Positions 1 to 8,121 of a DNA stretch of 41,214 nt are shown piece by piece. The DNA comes from Armatimonadota bacterium (lineage in GTDB: Bacteria; Armatimonadota; UBA10988). The translations under genes were made by a program, and so were the position numbers. The first letter of the stretch is position 1. Every line of letters starts with the position of its first letter. The notes under the pieces are model-generated. The model was not told where the DNA came from, did no database searches, and worked only from the letters and a program-made list of their open reading frames with translations. The DNA lies in the NCBI GenBank assembly GCA_016235455.1, contig JACRKZ010000133.1, positions 1 to 41,214 on the forward strand. The letters run 5' to 3'.

Positions 1-216
1 CAGATCTACCGCCGTGTGCTGGTCAACCACTACTGCAACGCCTGGAGCCTGCTCCCCTGGCAACTGCGCGAGGGCGAAACCGTGGCCAACGCCGACCGGC
101 GCTGCATTGTGCCGGTGACGGGCGTGGACCCGTATGCCTGGAAGGGTGTGGAGAAGCCGCTGCGGAATGTGTGGCTGCGGGGGTGTCAGGCGGCCGCCGA
201 GCGGGCTACAAGATGA
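1..216 (+). CDS. C-terminal end of a phytanoyl-CoA dioxygenase-like protein (partial)
   Basis: The reading frame is open from the first base and stops with TGA at 214-216, giving the last 71 residues of a longer protein. The segment RRVLVNHYCNAWSLLPW resembles the C-terminal strand of phytanoyl-CoA dioxygenase (PhyH) family Fe(II)/2-oxoglutarate oxygenases, where an R-x-L-V-x-H-Y stretch is followed by a small/aromatic L-P-W. The metal-binding H-x-D is upstream of the window and cannot be checked. The substrate is unknown; family members hydroxylate small molecules or lipids. The opposite strand is also open over the whole gene. The family call rests on one short C-terminal motif. Confidence 0.5.
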   Translation, partial: QIYRRVLVNHYCNAWSLLPWQLREGETVANADRRCIVPVTGVDPYAWKGVEKPLRNVWLRGCQAAAERATR

Positions 217-624
217 AGGCCCGCCAGCGCGGCACCGGGCCAGCCACACGGCGGCGATTGATAGGTACCCGGTGATCTGCCACCACCAGTCATTGGCATC
301 ATAGTGTCGACGGCGCACTGCCGAACTGAGCGCGACGGCCACGCAGGGCACCAGGCCCACGACCAGTAGCCAGCCCAACGGCCAATGGAGTCTGAACACC
401 AGCCACCACCACACGCCATAGAGCGAGCCGTAGACTGCACCCAGGGGCACGACCACCAGTACCGACACCATGCGCCACACGGCCAGCCCTTCGTCCGGCC
501 GCGCCCCACACGCGGTGCGCAGTAGCAGCGCGGCATTGAAGGCGAGCGGCCCGAGCACGGCACCCAGGAGCATCAGGCTGATAGGCAGCGGCCATGCGAC
601 CAGGCTGTGGATGGCGTTTCCCAC
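1..624 (-). CDS. Predicted four-helix membrane protein, no stop codon seen in window
   Basis: A GTG at 624 has AAGG seven bases upstream, and an in-frame TAA lies just before it. The frame then encodes about 130 residues rich in hydrophobic stretches: LMLLGAVLGPLAFNAALLL, then VSVLVVVPLGAVYGSLYGV, then WLLVVGLVPCVAVAL, then ITGYLSIAAVWLA, so about four membrane helices with a charged loop between the first two. After about residue 135 the hydrophobic character ends, but no stop occurs before base 1, so the frame runs antisense through the 3' end of the + strand dioxygenase-like gene. Either the two genes overlap convergently, or a one-base indel near 230-250 hides the true stop. No family is recognised. 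The first ~130 residues look real; the tail is doubtful. Confidence 0.5.
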   Translation of the reverse strand, partial: MGNAIHSLVAWPLPISLMLLGAVLGPLAFNAALLLRTACGARPDEGLAVWRMVSVLVVVPLGAVYGSLYGVWWWLVFRLHWPLGWLLVVGLVPCVAVALSSAVRRRHYDANDWWWQITGYLSIAAVWLARCRAGGPSSCSPLGGRLTPPQPHIPQRLLHTLPGIRVHARHRHNAAPVGVGHGFALAQLPGEQAPGVAVVVDQHTAVDL

Positions 625-766
625 GGCAGTACCTTAGCTGCAGTATAGGCGAAGGGATCGCGGCGTGCGCGTGCGTCATCGCTGAGGCAACGTCGGTGTC
701 CCCGCTGCGCTTGTCGGCAACGCGGTGCCGGCGCACGACATGGCCAGCCCGGGGCGACGGATGATG

Positions 767-795
767 CACCCACACCCGACCGGCACGTGTGGGTG
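767..795 (-). terminator. Hairpin downstream of the propeller gene
   Basis: A perfect 9-bp inverted repeat (CACCCACAC at 767-775, GTGTGGGTG at 787-795) with an 11-base loop lies about 57 bases past the stop of the gene ending at 852. No T-run follows it on the minus strand, so it is a candidate rather than a canonical intrinsic terminator. Confidence 0.35.
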
Positions 796-851
796 ACTGT
801 GAGGCAAGGCCGCCGACGCGACCAGGCTCAGCACCCGCCGCGCCCGCCCAT

Positions 852-3800
852 TCACTCTCCCGCCACCACCTTCCACACCCCCCAATGGCTCGGCGCCAGC
901 CGCGCCTCGCTGGGGATATCGCTGACCAGCGCCGTATCCAGGTTGTTCCAGTAGTCGCGCGCCAGCGTCTGCACGCCGTTGCCGCGCAGGATGCCGATGT
1001 CGCCCAGGCACTGCTCGCCGGCCCGACCGCTCAGCCCCAGCAGCGCCAGCGGCACCGACACCTCGATGTCGCCGCCACGCTGCGCCAACTGAACCTGGTC
1101 GGTGACCACGCGCACATCGTCGAAGCTCACGCGGCCGATGGGCGATTCGTAGAGCTGCGGCCGAGCGCCCGCCAGGCCCGGCGCCACCTGGCGGTAGAGC
1201 ACGGCCAGCGGCTTGCCATGGGCCAGCGTCAGCAGCAGGCGCACATCGCCGGCGACCGGGTCGTTGCGCACGCCGCGGCGGTCGGCCGGGCCGACCAGCA
1301 GGTCCACCGCGCCGCCGCGCTTGAAGGCGAACGGCGGGTCGGAGGCGTCGTTGGCCAGGGCGTCGGCGCGGCCCGTGCGCCAGGCCGCATACAGGCGGTC
1401 GCCGGCGACGGCCAGTGCGCCCGAGCCCGAGGAGCCGATGGTTGCCCAAGTGGCCTTGGACCAGTCGGCCAGGCCGCCATCGACGGTCGGCGCGGTCGCG
1501 CGCAGGGGCACGTTCAGCTCGCCGCGGCCCTGCTTGCGGCCGGGCTGCACCCAGCGTTCGGGCAGCTTGGCCTGAGCATCGGCCGAGAGCGCCACCGTGC
1601 CGAACGCGCGGCGCTTGACCGTGTCGAAACCGTCGATGCGGAAGATCGAGCTGTGCTCCTTGCCAGCCACCATGTACACGTTGCCGTCGGCGGTGCGGGT
1701 GATGGTCGGGTGGAAATGCTCGTCCTCGAAGCTGTAGCCCGAGACGTCCAGGCCGCGCTTGGCCTGGGCGAAGGGGAACAACTCGCCGCGGGACATGTGC
1801 GCGCCCAGCGTGCCTAGATAGAGGCCGTCGCCGGTGAGCAGGTACATGTTGCCGCGCTCGCCGTTGTAGCACAGCACATCACGCGCCTCGCCCCGGCCGG
1901 GCGTGAACGGCGGGCCGAGCAGCCGCGTCGGCTCCACCACATGGCCGGGATACTGGGGTGGCATGAAAGTCGAATCGAGCGACGGATAGCTCCACACCCA
2001 GCGCCCGCCACGATAGGCGCGGAAGCCCTGCACCCAGGTGCCGTCGGCCAGCATGACGCCGCCGTGGCCGTCCTCGGCCCAGTGCTGGTCGTCGTCGGGC
2101 GGCACCAGGAAGGTGGCTTTGCTCAAGTCATACAGCGGCGTGCCGTCGGCGCGGATGGCCGGCGCGGGCAGCCGCAGGCTCCACGAACCATACTGCTCCA
2201 AGCCCGGCCCCGGCCGCCAGTCGCGGAAGCCAAACAGCGGCGCTTTGCTGCCGTCCGCCTTGGTCAGCGTCTCGGCAAAACGGCGCACCTGGAACTCGTC
2301 CTGGGTCACCTTGCCGTCGGCGTTGAGGTCCGTCCAGCAGAGGAACGGCTCGTAGATGCCGCCGGCCTTCTGCAGGTCGCCGATAAACGGCGCGGTGCGG
2401 ATCGACTCCCAGTGACGCATGGAGCCGACATGGCAGACCGGCCGAGCCGTGTGGGTGGCGTCGTCGTAGAGGTAGACCGCGTGGGTGTCGTTGCCGCGCA
2501 AGCCGCCCTGATAGCCGCCCAGCAGATAGAGCCGGCCACCGACGTGCATGGGCAACTCGGGCACCGTCTCGCCATACGTGTGGTTGGGCATCGGATCGTG
2601 CGTGGGTGGCAGGTCGATGTTGCGGATCGGGATGGCCACCAGCCTGGCCGTGCCCGTCTGCCAGTCCAGCCTGAACTCCAGCAGCCCGCCAAACTCGGCA
2701 TAGAAGAAGCGCGTCTTGTCGACCGCGTCGATGGTGCCGCCGCCACCGTAGTGCGGCGGGCCGTAGCGCGCGGACTTGAAGCGGCCGCTGCCCGCATCCC
2801 ACAGGCTGATGCGCTTGGGCAGCCAATCGGCCTCGGCGATCCAGAGCTGACCCTGGTCGTCGATGGCCAGGCCGCACGGCCGGTGCATGCGCTGCTCATC
2901 ATAGACGCCGCGCTGGAACCCGCCCGGCTTGCCAATGACGCGTTTGGGCTGACCGTCGAGGCCGAAGACCTTGACCTGATGACTGCGACCCCAGTCGGCC
3001 ACGAACAGCTCGTTGCCGGCCAGGTTGGTCTGGAGGGTGCGCGGGTCGTCCAGGCCCCGGATCAGTTCGGTGGCGTCGGCCAAGGTCGGCGCGGCGTCGC
3101 CTTCGCGATGCACTGCGTAGCGCTTGACCGTACCCTCGGTGCTGACGAGCAACCGGCCCTGCCCGTCGAGCAGCACGCCCTTGGGCGACGGCACCGGCGC
3201 GGTGCCCAGCGCGCGGCCGCGCTTGACGTCGATGAACAGCACCGCGTTATCCAGCGGCAGCGAGACCGCCGCCAGCCCGTCGCGCACGGACAGCGCCAGG
3301 CCCAGCTCGCGCGGCTCCTTGGGCATCTTGGTCGTCGGCTTGAACTTGGCGATGTCGGGGCCGCCGTCCTTGGTCAGCCCGCGCAACACCACATCCGACT
3401 GCTCGCCCCAGCACATGAGCACGTAGGCGTAGTACCGCGGGTCGCGGTCGGCGCCGAAGTCGGTGGCGGCGGCCTCGCCGCCGTCCCAGCCCCACATGGC
3501 GCGACGCTGGTAGGTCGTGCCGTCGGTGCCCACCCAGACCGTGGTGCGGCCGGCTTCGGCCACCAGCGCGGTGAGCAGCACCTGCGGCTTGCCCCCGCCG
3601 TAGGGCGAGCCCGACGGGATGAAGGTGGCGCCCAGCGGCGACGAGTGGTCGGCCAGCCAGCCGCCGAGGCCGTCCTTGGTCTGCCAGGGCGGGTTGCCGC
3701 CGCTGTACGGCGTGCACTCGTAGATCGTCTTGAGCCCGTCATGCACCAGGCCGCGCGCGGTGTAGGTGCCCGGCGGCACGCGGTGCCGCGTGAGCGTGCC

Positions 3801-4028
3801 GTCCGTGGCGTAGACGCCGTCATCGTAGCCGTCCCAGCTCAGCCGCTGCCGACCGGCGGGCAGGCGCGTCTCGCTGATCAGGTTGCGCACGCGCCGGCCA
3901 CTCGCATCGTCGATGGCGACGGTCACCGTCTGCGGCCTGGCCAGATCGACCCAGATCGGATAGTCGGCGGTCTGCGCACCGGCAATGGCGCAGGCGGACA
4001 GCGAGAGGACAAGCAACAACGACCTCAT
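852..4028 (-). CDS. Secreted beta-propeller protein with EF-hand and C-terminal CBM9-like domain
   Basis: This encodes 1058 residues. The short N-terminus MRSLLLVLSLSACAIAGAQ is a signal peptide; LSAC fits a lipobox, although cleavage after AGA is also possible. Residues about 20-100 look like a FlgD-type Ig-like domain (V-R-N-L-I-S..LPAG, W-DGYDD). The middle, about 250-520, holds NHL-like propeller blades such as PCGLAIDDQGQLWIAEAD. A single calcium-loop motif, DLNADGKVTQDE, sits at residues 567-578. Residues about 835-1058, beginning APTVDGGLADW, resemble the CBM9/DOMON fold that binds carbohydrate ends. A GAGG box seven bases before the ATG supports the start. It is probably an extracytoplasmic glycan-binding or scaffold protein; no catalytic residues can be named. 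The long open frames antisense to it are GC-driven shadows. Confidence 0.85.
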   Translation of the reverse strand: MRSLLLVLSLSACAIAGAQTADYPIWVDLARPQTVTVAIDDASGRRVRNLISETRLPAGRQRLSWDGYDDGVYATDGTLTRHRVPPGTYTARGLVHDGLKTIYECTPYSGGNPPWQTKDGLGGWLADHSSPLGATFIPSGSPYGGGKPQVLLTALVAEAGRTTVWVGTDGTTYQRRAMWGWDGGEAAATDFGADRDPRYYAYVLMCWGEQSDVVLRGLTKDGGPDIAKFKPTTKMPKEPRELGLALSVRDGLAAVSLPLDNAVLFIDVKRGRALGTAPVPSPKGVLLDGQGRLLVSTEGTVKRYAVHREGDAAPTLADATELIRGLDDPRTLQTNLAGNELFVADWGRSHQVKVFGLDGQPKRVIGKPGGFQRGVYDEQRMHRPCGLAIDDQGQLWIAEADWLPKRISLWDAGSGRFKSARYGPPHYGGGGTIDAVDKTRFFYAEFGGLLEFRLDWQTGTARLVAIPIRNIDLPPTHDPMPNHTYGETVPELPMHVGGRLYLLGGYQGGLRGNDTHAVYLYDDATHTARPVCHVGSMRHWESIRTAPFIGDLQKAGGIYEPFLCWTDLNADGKVTQDEFQVRRFAETLTKADGSKAPLFGFRDWRPGPGLEQYGSWSLRLPAPAIRADGTPLYDLSKATFLVPPDDDQHWAEDGHGGVMLADGTWVQGFRAYRGGRWVWSYPSLDSTFMPPQYPGHVVEPTRLLGPPFTPGRGEARDVLCYNGERGNMYLLTGDGLYLGTLGAHMSRGELFPFAQAKRGLDVSGYSFEDEHFHPTITRTADGNVYMVAGKEHSSIFRIDGFDTVKRRAFGTVALSADAQAKLPERWVQPGRKQGRGELNVPLRATAPTVDGGLADWSKATWATIGSSGSGALAVAGDRLYAAWRTGRADALANDASDPPFAFKRGGAVDLLVGPADRRGVRNDPVAGDVRLLLTLAHGKPLAVLYRQVAPGLAGARPQLYESPIGRVSFDDVRVVTDQVQLAQRGGDIEVSVPLALLGLSGRAGEQCLGDIGILRGNGVQTLARDYWNNLDTALVSDIPSEARLAPSHWGVWKVVAGE

Positions 4029-4066
4029 GACGTGACCTCGCAGGCACAGGATGGCTGGCGCGAAGT

Positions 4067-4453
4067 CTACCAGATCACGGTCAGGCCAGGCACATCACGG
4101 AGCTTGGTGTCGGCGGTGATCAGCGGCAGACCGGCGGCCAGGGCGGTGCCGGCAACCATGCGGTCGAAGGGGTCGGTGGAGACGGCGCGGGGGATGTTGC
4201 CGGCGTGAAGCGCGGCTGCGACACCGAAGTCCAGCGGCGCCAGCGCGCCGCCTGGGCTGAGGAGTCGCGCCCTGACCCGAGCGATTTCGTCGGGGTTGAG
4301 CCGCCCCACTTGCTCGAGGTAGGCCAACTCCAGCAACGCCACGGTCGGCACGCCGAGCGGCTCATCACAGATGCACTCGGCGGCTCGCCGTGATAGCCGG
4401 TCGGGCTCTCCGAGCAGCTACAGCACCGCGCAGGTATCCAAGACCGCGGTCAC
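4067..4453 (-). pseudogene. VapC-type PIN-domain toxin with in-frame amber stop
   Basis: Read from the GTG at 4453, which overlaps the antitoxin stop in a GTGA, the frame gives a typical 128-codon PIN ribonuclease. Codons 4-11 read VLDTCAVL, with the first acidic residue D6. Then comes E42 in LLELAYLEQ, followed by D97 in DPFDR and D115 in TADTKLRD. Codon 12, at 4418-4420, is TAG where PIN proteins commonly have Trp (LLW-LL), so one G-to-A change from TGG explains it. An internal GTG at 4351 could start a 94-residue fragment, but that would lack D6. PIN toxins cleave RNA and are neutralised by the adjacent antitoxin; here full-length toxin should not be made unless the amber codon is suppressed. 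Confidence 0.8.
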
Positions 4454-4710
4454 AGCCAGTCCTCACGGGCCGCCCACTTGGCCTCGACCTCGGCAGTCAT
4501 CTCATCACGACAAGCCCGGAAGTCCTCCATGGTTAGCGAGCGGGTCAGCGGGGCGCAACTGCCCATCAACTCGCGCGGCGTCGGCGGACGCTCGTCTTCC
4601 GGCATCACGGACGCCAGCTCCGCCATGGCCTTCACGACCACCGCCAGGGCCGCCAACTGGGGCGGCGTCAGCTTCGCCAGCCCCTCGATGATCTCCGCCG
4701 TTGCTGACAT
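4450..4710 (-). CDS. Probable antitoxin partner of the PIN toxin
   Basis: This is an 86-residue acidic protein. GAGG sits about seven bases before its ATG, and its TGA overlaps the toxin GTG by four bases, the usual arrangement of vapBC-like operons in which translation is coupled. The N-terminal half is predicted helical (EIIEGLAKLTPPQLAALAVV). The C-terminal half (RSLTMEDFRACRDEMTAEVE) is charged and would be expected to wrap the toxin. I recognise no AbrB, RHH or Phd motif, so the role comes mainly from position, size and overlap. It may now be an orphan, since the toxin reading frame is interrupted. Confidence 0.6.
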   Translation of the reverse strand: MSATAEIIEGLAKLTPPQLAALAVVVKAMAELASVMPEDERPPTPRELMGSCAPLTRSLTMEDFRACRDEMTAEVEAKWAAREDWL

Positions 4711-4743
4711 GATCGGACCTCAGCAACCATTACAGCCCGCTGC

Positions 4744-4774
4744 CCGCGCCGCGATCAGGCCGACCGCGGCGCGG
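4744..4774 (-). terminator. GC-rich hairpin after the discoidin gene
   Basis: A 10-bp perfect stem (4744-4753 with 4765-4774) and 11-base loop starts about 18 bases past the stop of the gene ending at 4792 and lies ahead of the antitoxin start at 4710. There is no U-tract. Confidence 0.4.
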
Positions 4775-4791
4775 CATGACAGGCGCGCGGA

Positions 4792-5730
4792 CTACTGGCC
4801 GTAGACCTTGACTTCCCAGATGCTCGGCCAGGAGCCATCCGGCGCACCGGTCACGGTGACCCGCACGTGCCCGATGCCCTTGGCGTCGAGCGTGACCTTC
4901 TGCGACTGCCGTTCGGACTTGGTCGCGGTCTGGTCAGAGAGCATCTGCCAGGTCTGGCCGTCGGCCGAGCCTTCGACCTTCCACAGGTAGTTCTTCCCCG
5001 CCTGCTCCCAGACCACCGACAGCCCCGTCAGGTCGTGCGGCTTGCCCAGGTCAACCTGCCACCAGGCCGGCACGGTGCCGCCGTTGGCGCACCACCGCGT
5101 GCCCATGTCGCCGTCGACGGCATGACCCGACGGGTGGCCGTCCTGGTCGCTGGACGACGAGGTCGGCCGGCCGGCGGCCAGGTCGGGCCGAGCCTCGCCC
5201 CACCACGACTTCAGTTCGTCGGCGCTCAGCTTCTTGGTGTCGTCGGCGCTGTAGACAGCGGCTTCGCAGATGCTCGGCCAGGTGTCCGGCTCGGTGCCCG
5301 TGACCGTGATCAGCACGTAGCGCACGCCCTTGCCGGCGACCAGCAGTCGGTGTAGCGCCACGGTCTCGCCGTTCTGGCGCTGATCGCTGAGCATCGTCCA
5401 GTTGCGCTTGTCGACCGAGCCCTCGACCTTGTAGCCGTAGGCGGCGCCGTCCTTGGCCCAGCGGATGGTCACGCCGCCCACGTCCCTGGCCTCGCCCAGA
5501 TCGATCTGGAGCTGCTGGGGCAGCGCGCCGCTATCGGCCGACCAGCGCGTGTCGTCCTTGCCGTCCACGGCGCTCTTGGCTGGGTTCTCGTCCTCGCTGC
5601 TGGTCACTGACACCGGCTTGCCCAGTGCCAGATTGGTCATGCCGGCCTGGCCAAACGCGCTCTGCGCGCTACACCATACCAGCCCCGCCGCCATCAACAA
5701 ACGAGCCAGCCGGCCCGTGCTTGCTTTCAT
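4792..5730 (-). CDS. Secreted protein with two tandem discoidin (F5/8 type C) domains
   Basis: The start chosen is the ATG at 5730 (MKASTGRLARLL), which has GGAG nine bases upstream and opens a clear signal peptide ending near AFGQA; the frame extends further upstream but without signal character. The 312-residue product has two repeats of about 140 residues, each with the discoidin pattern: N-L-A-L-G-K-P...A-V-D-G..D-T-R-W, then Q-I/V-D-L-G, then V-E-G-S-x-D...W..L-S-D-Q, and a final V-T-G-x-x-x-x-x-W-P-S-I-x-E. Such domains bind sugars or surfaces. There is no catalytic domain, so a glycan-binding or adhesin role is inferred. It lies 78 bases downstream of the Gfo/Idh/MocA gene, with a hairpin between. 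Confidence 0.85.
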   Translation of the reverse strand: MKASTGRLARLLMAAGLVWCSAQSAFGQAGMTNLALGKPVSVTSSEDENPAKSAVDGKDDTRWSADSGALPQQLQIDLGEARDVGGVTIRWAKDGAAYGYKVEGSVDKRNWTMLSDQRQNGETVALHRLLVAGKGVRYVLITVTGTEPDTWPSICEAAVYSADDTKKLSADELKSWWGEARPDLAAGRPTSSSSDQDGHPSGHAVDGDMGTRWCANGGTVPAWWQVDLGKPHDLTGLSVVWEQAGKNYLWKVEGSADGQTWQMLSDQTATKSERQSQKVTLDAKGIGHVRVTVTGAPDGSWPSIWEVKVYGQ

Positions 5731-5755
5731 CGTCCTGCACTCCATCCGCGGTCGC

Positions 5756-5789
5756 CCTGGGGCACAGCAGCCCTCGGCCGTGTCCCAGG
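5756..5789 (-). terminator. Imperfect hairpin between dehydrogenase and discoidin genes
   Basis: CCTGGG at 5756-5761 pairs with CCCAGG at 5784-5789, and CAC (5763-5765) with GTG (5780-5782). It starts about 20 bases past the dehydrogenase stop. It could attenuate read-through from the isomerase-dehydrogenase unit into the discoidin gene. Confidence 0.3.
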
Positions 5790-5808
5790 CCGATCCGCGC
5801 GCCAACAA

Positions 5809-6813
5809 CTAGACGCTGACCACCTGTCCGCTCTTGATGCTCTCGACCTCGGCCTCGACCAGCTTGACCGAGTAGGCCGCGCTCTCGGCAATGGCCAACT
5901 CGGGCTGGACGCCCTTCTCGATGCAGTCGACCAGGTAGCGCAGTTCGTACTCATAGCCGGCGCCCGCGGGCACCTCGATCGGCGTGCTCTCACCATTCTG
6001 CTTGAGCACAAGCTGCGGCTCGGCGCCGATATCGAAGACGACCGAAGCGCTCTCGAAGTTGACCTCGAACTGCATCTTGAAGCCATAGCCGGCGGACATG
6101 GACCAGCCGCCCTCGGCCACCACCAGCGGGATGTCGGGGTAGACGAAATGCGTGGTGACATGGTCGATGGCGCCGGTGTCCTTGGTGTAGCCGCGACTGA
6201 ACACGCCCGTGGGCCGGCCGAAGCAGTACTGCACGAAGTCCACGTCGTGGATGTGCAAATCGAGGATGCCGCCGCCCGACTGTGCGCCGTCGGCGAACCA
6301 GCGGCCGGGGTTCTGCGCCACACGCCGGAACAGCGCCGAGTAGACCCGGCCGTAGGTGCCTTCGGCCACGCGGTCGCGCAGCCACGACCAGGCCGGCCAG
6401 AACCGCATGCACAACGCGCACATCAGCACGCCGGGGCTCTGGGCCGCAGCCGCCACCATCTCGTCAGCCTGCGCGCCGGTCCGGGCGAACGGCTTCTCGA
6501 CGATGACATGCTTACCCGCGGCCAAGGCGGCCAGCACGAACGGGTGATGCAGCGGCGTCGGCAGGCAGATGTCGACCAGCTCGACCTCGGGGTCGGCGAT
6601 CAGCTTCATACCCTCGTCGTACTGCTTCCAGCCCGAGAAATCGTGGCCGCCCTCGGCCTGGCCCTTGATGTTGCCCTTCTGGACAAACGCTCCGCTGCGG
6701 CGCTCCTCCAGCAGGTCGGCCACGGCGATGACCTTCGCGTCCGCCACCTTGCCATAGGCGTCCAGATGCGTCGTGCCCATGCCGCCGACGCCGATCACAC
6801 CAACCTTCACCAT
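5809..6813 (-). CDS. Gfo/Idh/MocA family NAD(P)-dependent sugar dehydrogenase
   Basis: The start at 6813 (MVKVGVIG) is set by AAAGGAG ten bases upstream; the open frame continues further only as a shadow of the neighbouring gene. The 334-residue product has the Rossmann motif G-V-G-G-M-G at 8-13, the EKP motif at 106-108 (Lys at the active site), and GGGILDLHIHDVD around 180-192, which carries the family's conserved D and H. It should oxidise or reduce a sugar, inositol or related polyol in the cytoplasm; the substrate cannot be read from the sequence. It follows the sugar-isomerase gene by 19 bases on the same strand, so the two are very likely co-transcribed steps of one sugar pathway. Confidence 0.92.
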   Translation of the reverse strand: MVKVGVIGVGGMGTTHLDAYGKVADAKVIAVADLLEERRSGAFVQKGNIKGQAEGGHDFSGWKQYDEGMKLIADPEVELVDICLPTPLHHPFVLAALAAGKHVIVEKPFARTGAQADEMVAAAAQSPGVLMCALCMRFWPAWSWLRDRVAEGTYGRVYSALFRRVAQNPGRWFADGAQSGGGILDLHIHDVDFVQYCFGRPTGVFSRGYTKDTGAIDHVTTHFVYPDIPLVVAEGGWSMSAGYGFKMQFEVNFESASVVFDIGAEPQLVLKQNGESTPIEVPAGAGYEYELRYLVDCIEKGVQPELAIAESAAYSVKLVEAEVESIKSGQVVSV

Positions 6814-6832
6814 GTCGTATCCGCTCCTTTGG

Positions 6833-7675
6833 CTACATCGCCAGAATCGTGTCCATCGCCCGGCTCGTGCGTTCCAGCAGCGTGGCGTCGGGCGGCCCCA
6901 TTTCGGCGACGAGCGTGCCCTCGTAGCCGATTGACCGCAGCGCGGCCATGGTTGCGGCGAACGGCACGTCGCCGGCCAACAGATCGCAGAACCCGCCCAG
7001 GTTGCCCACGGCCAGCTGGAAGTCCTTGACATGCACGCGTCGCAGCCGCGGTCCCAGCAGTTCAATCCAGTGCGGCGGCCACTGCTGATGGTTGAGCACG
7101 TTGCCCACATCGAAATACGCGCCGACCCTCGGGTTGCCGATGCCGTCGAGGAACTCGACGAACTCGACGGGTGAGTAGAACAGCCCGTTCCAGACGTTCT
7201 CCACGGCCAGATCAACGCCGACCGCCGCGGCCACGTCGCCCAGCTCGGCCACCGCCTCGCGCGCCCAGGTCAGGGCGTGGTCGTAGCGCACCGGCGGGTA
7301 ACTCGGATCCCACGGGATGACCACCGCGCCGGGCACGAAGAGCATCGCCTGAGCACCCACCCAGGCGGCGCGTTGCAGCGCGGCCGCGTGCAGATCGATG
7401 GACCGGCGCCGCACCGCCGGGTCGGGATGCGTGGGGCAGACAGCCCAGCTCATGCCGCTGGCCACGGACTCCAGCAGCAGGCCGCGGTTGACGGCCATCT
7501 GCGCGTAGGCGCGACAGGTGGCCTCGTCGGTCTCCGGCGTCAACACCCCGCTCTGAGCCACGGCCAACTCGATGCCGTCGAACCCGGCGGCCTTAGCCTG
7601 GTCCATGGCGTCGGCCACGGGGCAGGCGCCGGCACCGCCGCCCTCCACACTCCAGTAGCTGATGCACTTGGTCAT
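6833..7675 (-). CDS. Sugar phosphate isomerase/epimerase family (xylose isomerase-like TIM barrel)
   Basis: The start at 7675 (MTKCISYWSVEGG) has GGGGAG eight bases upstream. The 280-residue protein is an AP-endonuclease-2/xylose-isomerase-like barrel. Visible signatures are FDGIELAV near residue 33, LAVENVWNG, GAYFDVGNVLN, RVHVKDF and LVAEMG, which supply the E/D/H/E metal-site residues expected of the family. It is a cytoplasmic, metal-dependent enzyme that isomerises or epimerises a sugar or keto-sugar. It is the first gene of a two-gene unit with the Gfo/Idh/MocA dehydrogenase, a pairing typical of inositol- or rare-sugar catabolism. The exact substrate is unknown. Confidence 0.9.
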   Translation of the reverse strand: MTKCISYWSVEGGGAGACPVADAMDQAKAAGFDGIELAVAQSGVLTPETDEATCRAYAQMAVNRGLLLESVASGMSWAVCPTHPDPAVRRRSIDLHAAALQRAAWVGAQAMLFVPGAVVIPWDPSYPPVRYDHALTWAREAVAELGDVAAAVGVDLAVENVWNGLFYSPVEFVEFLDGIGNPRVGAYFDVGNVLNHQQWPPHWIELLGPRLRRVHVKDFQLAVGNLGGFCDLLAGDVPFAATMAALRSIGYEGTLVAEMGPPDATLLERTSRAMDTILAM

Positions 7676-8121
7676 AGACACGTCTCCCCGGCGCCTTCGC
7701 GCCCGCGGCCCCGCAGCCACGGTGCGCCCTGCTTCGCCGCGTCGCCGCCAGCTCCTGCGGCCAATCACGGCGGCGATTCGCGCATCTACACCCATCGCCC
7801 GGGCCATCTCAGGCCGCGGCCACACACTGGCGCGGCAGCTCCGTGTCAGAGTGAGTGCAGGCACCCGACAAGCGCAACGCCGCCGACGGGCCGACCCCCG
7901 CAGATCATGACCATGGCCCACTTCAGGGATGGAAGACGAGAGCGCTCGTTCTGGTCTGCTGAGCTACACCAGGCATCTGAGACCCACCAGCTCGACAGCC
8001 GAGCGCCGGAGCGCCGCCCACTCTAGCGGCTTCTCACCTCCTCCGGCAACTCGTCCGGTACGACACCATTCGACGGTGCATCGGCGCCCGCGCGCCCGCG
8101 CCGTCCATAGAGGAACTTCTC
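7676..8121 (-). other. Intergenic region between divergent genes, no feature recognised
   Basis: These 446 bases separate the isomerase (minus) from the small secreted protein (plus) and must hold both promoters. I see no convincing -35/-10 pair, long inverted repeat, tRNA or coding frame; the open frames here are low-complexity GC shadows. Confidence 0.5.

Noticed and set aside
1941..4208. A 755-residue open frame on the + strand antisense to the propeller gene
   Set aside because: It is Arg/His/Gln/Gly-rich with no domain and mirrors the real minus-strand gene; such frames are expected at this GC content.
4418..4420. TAG as a recoded sense codon in this organism
   Set aside because: TAG is the normal stop of several intact genes here (6833, 5809, 22670, 22672, 31638 and 36500), so recoding is not supported.
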